Source of the DNA: DATDEW01 sp046590205
GTDB lineage: Bacteria > Bacteroidota > Ignavibacteria > Palsa-1295
Direction of reading: 5' to 3'
Assembly: GCA_046590205.1 (NCBI GenBank)
Contig: JBKJTT010000019.1
Span: 1-9,353 of the forward strand
Length of the DNA: 9,353 nucleotides
Part shown: positions 4,549-9,353 of the stretch, in pieces
Numbering within the stretch: position 1 is the stretch's first letter
How the letters are laid out: every line of letters starts with the position of its first letter
Made by a program: the position numbers and the translations under genes
Notes under the pieces: model-generated
Databases searched by the model: none
What the model saw: only the letters and a program-made list of their open reading frames with translations
Told to the model about the DNA's origin: nothing

Positions 4549-6579
4549 ATGATACTTTCTACCACATTCAAGCGGATGGCTTTTGTCATACTCGCTTTGT
4601 CGTCGTTCCTCTTTTCTGCGAATGATTCGTCAGCGCAGACAACGTATAATCGTCACGTAGTTTTTGAAGAAGTCACTGGCACATGGTGTCAGTACTGCCC
4701 TGCTGGTGCATGGTACGCGGACTCTACTGAACACAAGTATGGTGATTACTTTGTCGCGCTTGCATGGCACGGCCCAGTTGCATATAGCGAGCCAATGGCA
4801 TTAGCTGCTGGTGATACGTTAGTCGCAAACTTCGGTTTAGGTGGCTACCCCAATGCGCTTTTAAGTCGTACGTATTCCGGTGGGTTTAATGAGCCAGTCT
4901 TTGGAACCGGAAATTACACTCAAGCAAGCAGAGTACTTCCTGAATTAAAGAAACCTGCCATTGCTGATTTCCGCATTGTGAACGTAACATATAATGCAGG
5001 CACAAAGGATGTTGAGTTTGACATTGACATCACTCCTCTTGATATCACAACCATGATGAAGGAAGATACAGCGGAGTATGCGACTGTTGCTGTTCTGACT
5101 GAAGATGACCTCGTTTTCGATCAAACACACCATACACAGGGTCAGCTTGAGGGCTTCATCCATCATAACGTTGTTCGCAAAGTCGGCGGTAAGGTAATGG
5201 GTGATAAGATCACCCTCGGTACGTTGCTTGCTAGCCCGAGCTTCCCTGTACGGAAACATTACAAGATGAGACTTGATGGTGCATGGAACCCTGATAAGAT
5301 CAAGGCAAAGGCATTTGTTATGGCTATCCATCATAAGACAAAAACTCCTAAATACAACGAAATTTTTGAGGGTGGTCAAACGGGATATGTATCCGCGTTC
5401 GGACCTGAGGCGGCTGACGCTGTTTGGGTTGTACTTCCACAGGCAGGATATTCTATCAAGCCCGCTACACCTACCAATATCGTATGGAGCAAGTCAGGTT
5501 CTACGTCGAATGTGAAACTTGAGTACACTGTTGATGGCGGTGCAACATGGACGACCATCGTCGCAAGCACGAACCAATCACCGTATGCTTGGACACTTCC
5601 TGTATCTGATTATGGCAAAACAGCACAGATTCGTGTATCTGACGTAACCAACGGAAGTATTAATGCGCTTTCTGCCCAATTCCCAACCCCTGGTGTTTTA
5701 ACCGTAACCAAGCCGGCAGTCGGCGATACAGTTCTTGCAGGCACACCAAGCCAGCCAATTTCGTTCACTGCTTCATCTGGGGTAACGCAGAAGAAGACCT
5801 ACTATTACTCTCCAAATGGCGGCACAACGTGGTCTGCTATCGGTACACTGACATCTGACGCAACAACGTTCTACGGATGGAACGTATCAACTACCCCAAC
5901 AACCAATGCGATGATCAAGATCGAAGATAACAACGGTGTTATCGGTCTATCAGGCATCTTTGTTGTAAAGGCAGAGACAGTACCAGAACCGGGCAAGTTC
6001 ACAAGTTTGACACTTGCAGGTGTAGTTAATAACAAGATCGCTTCAAGCGAACCAACATCATTCTCATGGACATTAGAGAATACAGTAGGCGCAACAAAGA
6101 TCATTGAGATCACAACCGATAATGGCACTAACTGGACACAGGCAGCTTCGGTAACAGGCGATGTATCATCAGTGAATTACGTGACACCTGCCGGACATAT
6201 TCCTGCTGCTCGCTTCCGTATCTATTCAGCACTTGATAAGAGCGATATGTTTACGATGACCACTCCAATTGAGATTGGCTCGAATATATCTGTCAAGAAT
6301 ATGGGTGGTGCACCAACAGCATTCACAATGAGTGCGAATTACCCTAATCCGTTCGCTTCAACAACGAACATTAACTTCGAGGTACCAGCGCGTAGCTTCG
6401 TAAGCGTTATTGTTCGCAACGAACTCGGTGTTGAGGTTGCACGTCTGGTTAGTGAGAATCTCGATGCTGGTAAGTACAGCGTTGATCTCTCTGCAGCAAA
6501 CCTTTCGAACGGAGTTTACACGTACATCTTAGAATCCGGCAGCACCAAGCTCGTTGGTAAGATGACGGTTGTGAAGTAA
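4549..6579 (+). CDS. T9SS-secreted Omp28-like thioredoxin-fold protein with three Ig-like modules
   Basis: From the ATG at 4549 this is a 676-residue surface or secreted protein. Order: signal peptide (1-29, core MAFVILALSSFLF, cleavage after SSA); Omp28-like domain (about 31-278) with GTWCQYCP (redox-type CxYC, cysteines 47 and 50), WHGP and a GGYPN probable cis-proline loop; three beta-rich modules of about 90 residues (291-378, 384-473, 481-575), each with a Y/T-x-D/N-GG/NG-x-x-W strand (YTVDGGATW, YSPNGGTTW, ITTDNGTNW); and a type A T9SS sorting domain (590-676) with YPNPF at 598-602, NGVYTY and terminal KMTVVK. T9SS domains of this kind are cleaved during export. Omp28 of Porphyromonas is an outer-membrane protein of poorly known role; the CxYC suggests disulfide exchange or metal binding outside the cell (inference). 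The open frame begins at 4408, but that start precedes the promoter and would put 47 residues before the signal peptide. The ATG at 4576 is an alternative start. Confidence 0.88.
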   Translation: MILSTTFKRMAFVILALSSFLFSANDSSAQTTYNRHVVFEEVTGTWCQYCPAGAWYADSTEHKYGDYFVALAWHGPVAYSEPMALAAGDTLVANFGLGGYPNALLSRTYSGGFNEPVFGTGNYTQASRVLPELKKPAIADFRIVNVTYNAGTKDVEFDIDITPLDITTMMKEDTAEYATVAVLTEDDLVFDQTHHTQGQLEGFIHHNVVRKVGGKVMGDKITLGTLLASPSFPVRKHYKMRLDGAWNPDKIKAKAFVMAIHHKTKTPKYNEIFEGGQTGYVSAFGPEAADAVWVVLPQAGYSIKPATPTNIVWSKSGSTSNVKLEYTVDGGATWTTIVASTNQSPYAWTLPVSDYGKTAQIRVSDVTNGSINALSAQFPTPGVLTVTKPAVGDTVLAGTPSQPISFTASSGVTQKKTYYYSPNGGTTWSAIGTLTSDATTFYGWNVSTTPTTNAMIKIEDNNGVIGLSGIFVVKAETVPEPGKFTSLTLAGVVNNKIASSEPTSFSWTLENTVGATKIIEITTDNGTNWTQAASVTGDVSSVNYVTPAGHIPAARFRIYSALDKSDMFTMTTPIEIGSNISVKNMGGAPTAFTMSANYPNPFASTTNINFEVPARSFVSVIVRNELGVEVARLVSENLDAGKYSVDLSAANLSNGVYTYILESGSTKLVGKMTVVK

Positions 6580-6593
6580 TCGTTTTTCCGTTA

Positions 6594-6625
6594 TTTGACT
6601 CAAAGAGGGCAGGCAGAAATGTTTG
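6594..6625 (+). promoter_or_regulatory. Possible promoter overlapping the terminator (TTTG-N20-AATGTTTG)
   Basis: TTTG at 6594-6597 is followed after exactly 20 nt by AATGTTTG (6618-6625), which differs from TAnnTTTG at one base. The spacing equals that of the well-matched promoter at 4441-4472. It would start transcription near 6631, about 100 nt before the ATG at 6730. I find no better box in the 150-nt gap. The match is imperfect and may be chance. Confidence 0.3.
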
Positions 6626-6636
6626 CCCTTTTTTTT
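6602..6636 (+). terminator. Intrinsic terminator after the first Omp28-like gene
   Basis: AGGGCA (6606-6611) pairs with TGCCCT (6624-6629). The stem extends outward by A-T and G-U pairs to about 10 bp, with a 12-nt loop and a run of eight T from 6629. It lies 23 nt past the stop at 6579 and should end or reduce transcription before the second paralogue. Confidence 0.82.
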
Positions 6637-6729
6637 ATTGGTTAAGTGTAAAGAAAGAACAGCCGAAGTGAATCTATCCACCCCGTAATAATGTATATAC
6701 TATGGTAACTTATTTATACAAGTGAACAC

Positions 6730-7845
6730 ATGAAATATTTAGTATCCATAGTCTTTGCAGTCTCCTTACTCTCAACTCTAACAAACGCACAAAGTACAAA
6801 TGGCAAGCGTAATATCCTGCTCGAACAGCACACAGGTACATGGTGTGGGTATTGTCCTGTTGCAGAGTGGTACGCCGATTCACTCGCCTATACAAACCCC
6901 GAGAACATCGTTGTTCTCGGCTGGCATGGACCTATCAATAATAACGATCCCTACAAACTTAGGGCAAGTGATTCGCTCTCTGCACGTTTTGGGATTGCTG
7001 CATACCCACTCGGTGTGATGGATAGGAATTATACAGGTGCTTTCAGTGAAGACGCAAACAAGAAGCCGAAGTTCTCACAGTCAACACGCTTTACTTCTAC
7101 GCTTCAGACAAAACCATTGCTTGATGTTGCTATAACAAATGTAGATGTTATGGCAAACTCCGTCACATTTGATCTGGAAGTATCACCACTTGATAAATCA
7201 AAACTCCCTTCAGAAGACACAACAGACTATACGTATGTAGTTGTACTCACAGAAGATAATCTTGTTCATCAGCAGAATAATTATGGGAATGGTGGGCTTC
7301 CTGATGGACCGATTCCCAATTTTGTGCATCGCAATGTCGTCCGCACTGCAGCAGGAAAAGCGTTTGGAGAGTCTATCATCGTTGGTACTGGTGATGTAGG
7401 AGCTACGTATCCAATCAAAAAGAATATAGAGATGAACATCTCGCCATCATGGGTACGTGAGAATCTGCGAATCAAAGCATTCGTTCAAATGTCATCAAAA
7501 GCAACGCCTACAAAGTATCAGGTGCTCAATGCAATTCAAAGCCCGTATCTTTCAACATTGGCTGTGAAGCAAAAATACGAGGCATCAGATGTTGTCATCA
7601 GCAACTACCCTAACCCATTTTCATCATTAACGACGATACACTTTACTGTTAGAGACCGCAACTATACTTCCATTATCATTCACGACCTTCTTGGCAATGA
7701 AGTAGCACGACTGGTAAATGAAACACTTGAGGCAGGAACATATAGTACTGAATTTACTTCTACTAACCTTCCCAATGGAGTATATACCTATAGACTCGAA
7801 TCAGGGAGCAGTAAGCTCATAGGTAAAATGAGTATTGTCAAATAA
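6730..7845 (+). CDS. T9SS-secreted Omp28-like thioredoxin-fold protein, short paralogue
   Basis: A 371-residue paralogue of the preceding gene without the Ig-like modules. It has a signal peptide (1-20, MKYLVSIVFAVSLLSTLTNA, then Q), an Omp28-like domain (about 25-270) with GTWCGYCP (cysteines 39 and 42), EWYADS, GWHGP and AAYPLGV (probable cis-Pro loop), then directly a T9SS type A sorting domain (about 288-371) with YPNPF at 293-297, GNEVARLVNETLEAG, NGVYTYRLESGS and terminal KMSIVK. Shared with the first protein: TGTWCxYCP, WYADS, HGP, the VLTEDxLV strand, HxNVVR, IKAFV and nearly the whole last 35 residues. The two genes probably arose by tandem duplication, with later gain or loss of the middle modules. 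Signal peptide and start agree. Likely exported across the outer membrane and perhaps attached to the surface; an extracellular thiol-disulfide or adhesion role is inference. No terminator follows it. Confidence 0.88.
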   Translation: MKYLVSIVFAVSLLSTLTNAQSTNGKRNILLEQHTGTWCGYCPVAEWYADSLAYTNPENIVVLGWHGPINNNDPYKLRASDSLSARFGIAAYPLGVMDRNYTGAFSEDANKKPKFSQSTRFTSTLQTKPLLDVAITNVDVMANSVTFDLEVSPLDKSKLPSEDTTDYTYVVVLTEDNLVHQQNNYGNGGLPDGPIPNFVHRNVVRTAAGKAFGESIIVGTGDVGATYPIKKNIEMNISPSWVRENLRIKAFVQMSSKATPTKYQVLNAIQSPYLSTLAVKQKYEASDVVISNYPNPFSSLTTIHFTVRDRNYTSIIIHDLLGNEVARLVNETLEAGTYSTEFTSTNLPNGVYTYRLESGSSKLIGKMSIVK

Positions 7846-7867
7846 AGTATCCAGGTCAGAAATATAG

Positions 7868-7902
7868 CCTTCGTAGTGACCTTCGCGTCTTGGTGGTAAA
7901 CT
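7868..7902. repeat. Short degenerate repeat of the CCTTCGTGTC...TTGGTGGTAAA type
   Basis: CCTTCG occurs at 7868-7873 and 7880-7885, 12 nt apart, followed by CGTCTTGGTGGTAAA. The reverse complement (accaccaagacgcgaagg) resembles a motif I recall as dispersed in many environmental bacterial genomes, made of 10- to 12-nt units of the form ACACGAAGG. Only one degenerate copy is present here, so the assignment rests on memory and not on repetition within the window. Confidence 0.4.
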
Positions 7903-7908
7903 CTTGCG

Positions 7909-7916
7909 TATTTTTG
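7909..7916 (+). promoter_or_regulatory. Putative -7 box (TATTTTTG) immediately before the CBS gene
   Basis: TATTTTTG at 7909-7916 matches TAnnTTTG and ends 4 nt before the ATG at 7921. A TTG at 7890-7892 would be the -33 box, with a short 16-nt spacer. With usual spacing, transcription would start at or within a few bases of the ATG, giving a leaderless or nearly leaderless mRNA. The box with its flanks (GTATTTTTGC) also occurs in the acyl-CoA dehydrogenase promoter. Confidence 0.45.
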
Positions 7917-7920
7917 CCTC

Positions 7921-9282
7921 ATGAAGTATTCAACATCCATACTCGATTTTATCGGGAATACACCGCTCCTTGAGCTTTCACGCGTAAAACCAAACGGTGC
8001 CAAAGCGCTTGTTCTCGGTAAGTTAGAGCAGTTTAACCCGGGCGGCTCTGTAAAAGACCGCATCGGCATTAGCATGATAGAAGCTGCCGAAAGATCAGGG
8101 AAGCTCAAGCCAGGCGGCACCATCATTGAGCCGACTTCCGGCAATACTGGTATCGGGCTTGCACTTGCATCTATCCGCAAAGGATACAAGTTCATCTTTG
8201 TGATGACCGATAAAGCGTCCATCGAGCGTGTCAGATACCTCAAGGCACTTGGCGCAGAAATAGTTATCGTCTCAAGCGCAGCAAAGCCCATCTCGCCCGA
8301 TTACTACTACAACACTGCGATGCGTATGGCGCAGGAGATTCCGAATGCCATCATGCTCAATCAGTATGATAACCCTGCAAACCCAGACGCGCATTATCGC
8401 GGTACGGGACCAGAAATATGGGAAGCGACAGAAGGAAAGATAACACATTTTGTTTGCGGACTTGGCACAGGCGGCACGATAAGCGGAACTGCAAAGTATC
8501 TCAAAGAGAAGAATCCGAATATCAAAGTCATAGCCGCTGACCCAAGCGGCTCATCTATCAAAACGTATTTTGAGACTAACCGTCTTGTCGAAGCACTTCC
8601 CTATCTCATTGAAGGTGTCGGACAAGAGCGCATCCCAGGAAATCTCAATCTCAAACTTGTTGATGAAATCGTCAATGTCAGCGATAAAGATGCGTTTATG
8701 ATGGCACGTCGTCTCACACGCGAAGAAGGTATCTTTACCGGCGGTTCCAGCGGTATGAATGTTGTCGTAGCGATGAAGGTTGCGGAGAGAGTCCCTGCTG
8801 ATAGTGTGATCGTTGTTATTATTTGTGATACAGGCGAGCGTTATCTCACGAAGCATCACTCCGATGAATGGCTCAAGGAAAAACGCCTTCTCGAACCGGA
8901 AAAGATGTCGGTCGGACTTATCTCCGAGCTAAAAAAGAAAGGACTCTCCAAACTTATTTCCGTTTCTCCGCATGACTCCGTCCGCGATGCGATCTTCATC
9001 ATGGATGAGCAAGGAATATCACAACTGCCTGTTATTGATTCGGAAGGTAAATCAGTTGGTTCGGTTAGAGAATCACGGTTGATGTCAAAGGCGCTTGAAT
9101 CCCGAGAGACGCTCGATAAACCAATCGTTGAAATAATGGAAGCATCCTTCCCTGTTCTTGAAGAGAATTCCGATGCTAAAAAGGCACTCGGTTTACTCAA
9201 AGAATCACCCGCTGTTTTAGTAGAAGAATTCGGCAGAGTAGTCGGCATCATTACTCGCCACGATGTCTTGGAGTTTATCTAA
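7921..9282 (+). CDS. Cystathionine beta-synthase (PLP enzyme with paired CBS domains)
   Basis: Condenses serine and homocysteine to cystathionine in transsulfuration, using pyridoxal phosphate; cytoplasmic. The 453 residues hold a fold-type II PLP domain (1-320) followed by two CBS domains (about 331-453). Visible: IGNTPLLEL (11-19), the PLP Schiff-base lysine Lys45 in GGSVKDR, substrate loop TSGNTGIGLA (72-81), phosphate loop GLGTGGT (180-186) and GGSSG (274-278), whose serine should contact the pyridine nitrogen. GIGLA after TSGNTG and NQYDNPANPDAHY (147-159) resemble eukaryotic CBS more than CysK cysteine synthase. The N-terminal heme domain of animal CBS is absent. The CBS pair may bind adenosyl ligands and regulate the enzyme, but the ligand is unproven here. 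Some relatives also make cysteine or H2S. The start matches family starts. No cystathionine gamma-lyase gene is adjacent within the window. Confidence 0.93.
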   Translation: MKYSTSILDFIGNTPLLELSRVKPNGAKALVLGKLEQFNPGGSVKDRIGISMIEAAERSGKLKPGGTIIEPTSGNTGIGLALASIRKGYKFIFVMTDKASIERVRYLKALGAEIVIVSSAAKPISPDYYYNTAMRMAQEIPNAIMLNQYDNPANPDAHYRGTGPEIWEATEGKITHFVCGLGTGGTISGTAKYLKEKNPNIKVIAADPSGSSIKTYFETNRLVEALPYLIEGVGQERIPGNLNLKLVDEIVNVSDKDAFMMARRLTREEGIFTGGSSGMNVVVAMKVAERVPADSVIVVIICDTGERYLTKHHSDEWLKEKRLLEPEKMSVGLISELKKKGLSKLISVSPHDSVRDAIFIMDEQGISQLPVIDSEGKSVGSVRESRLMSKALESRETLDKPIVEIMEASFPVLEENSDAKKALGLLKESPAVLVEEFGRVVGIITRHDVLEFI

Positions 9283-9353
9283 TTACTTAGAGAGTATCAT
9301 CTTTATTTGTGACTGCGCGGAGCTTGTTTTGAGCTTCGCGTAGTAGATCCCTT
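9283..9353 (-). CDS. 3' end of a T9SS cargo gene (partial, cut by the window edge)
   Basis: Read on the minus strand from 9351, the frame gives 22 residues, GIYYAKLKTSSAQ followed by SQIKMILSK, then TAA at 9283-9285. These align without gaps with the last 22 residues of the two complete T9SS proteins here (GVYTYILESGSTK followed by LVGKMTVVK in the longer one): G, I/V, Y, the L at position 7, S, K, M and the terminal K coincide. That is the end of a type A sorting domain. The stop directly abuts the CBS stop at 9282, so the two genes converge with no gap and no separate terminator. A second minus frame (stop at 9287-9289) is also open but lacks this match. The rest of the protein lies outside the window. 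Confidence 0.72.
   Translation of the reverse strand, partial: GIYYAKLKTSSAQSQIKMILSK

Noticed and set aside
8551..9251. Minus-strand open frames antisense to the CBS gene
   Set aside because: The plus-strand gene has conserved PLP and CBS motifs throughout; the antisense proteins are low-complexity Ser-rich shadows.
9287..9352. Alternative minus-strand partial frame (RDLLREAQNKLRAVTNKDDTL)
   Set aside because: It is open and helix-like, but the neighbouring frame matches the T9SS sorting-domain C-terminus position by position, which is far stronger evidence.

Overview
The window looks like a chromosomal segment from the Bacteroidota/Chlorobi side of the tree, most like Ignavibacteria or Kapabacteria (inference). 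Three things point there. Two complete proteins end in type IX secretion (T9SS) C-terminal sorting domains with the YPNPF motif, and a third, cut by the right edge, ends in a matching tail. Several promoter-like boxes read TAnnTTTG, the -7 element of the Bacteroidota housekeeping sigma factor, and one of them has a TTTG -33 box exactly 20 nt upstream. Strong Shine-Dalgarno sites are absent.

Left part, minus strand: a possible 3' end of a plus-strand gene (1-120); a small exported protein of unknown function (122-784) with its own TAnnTTTG box; then three secreted proteins that look like small outer-membrane beta-barrels. In transcription order these are 2718-2194, 2131-1658 and 1657-923. They probably form one operon from a promoter near 2757-2764. 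The last two are joined stop-to-start (TAAATG), and a strong hairpin lies between the first two. Upstream on the same strand is an acyl-CoA dehydrogenase (3946-2795), with the start moved to an internal Met.

Middle, 3947-4548: a 600-bp non-coding region between divergent genes. It holds a 115-bp inverted repeat of the GTCATTGCGAGGAG...CGAAGCAATC type, a probable acyl-CoA dehydrogenase promoter (so the repeat would sit in its 5' UTR), a plus-strand hairpin-plus-T-tract terminator with no gene in front of it, and a full -33/-7 promoter for the next gene.

Right part, plus strand: two tandem paralogues, each with a signal peptide, an Omp28-like thioredoxin-fold domain with a CxYC motif, and a T9SS sorting domain. 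The first also carries three Ig-like modules between these two domains. A terminator separates them, and a possible promoter overlaps it. Next comes a cystathionine beta-synthase (PLP domain plus paired CBS domains) whose -7 box lies only 4 nt before the ATG. Its stop abuts the stop of the partial minus-strand T9SS cargo gene.

Most of the window concerns the cell envelope and secretion, with two ordinary metabolic enzymes. I found no defence system, mobile-element gene, CRISPR array, rRNA or tRNA. The best candidates for something new are the paired T9SS-exported thioredoxin-fold proteins and the orphan terminator in the middle region.
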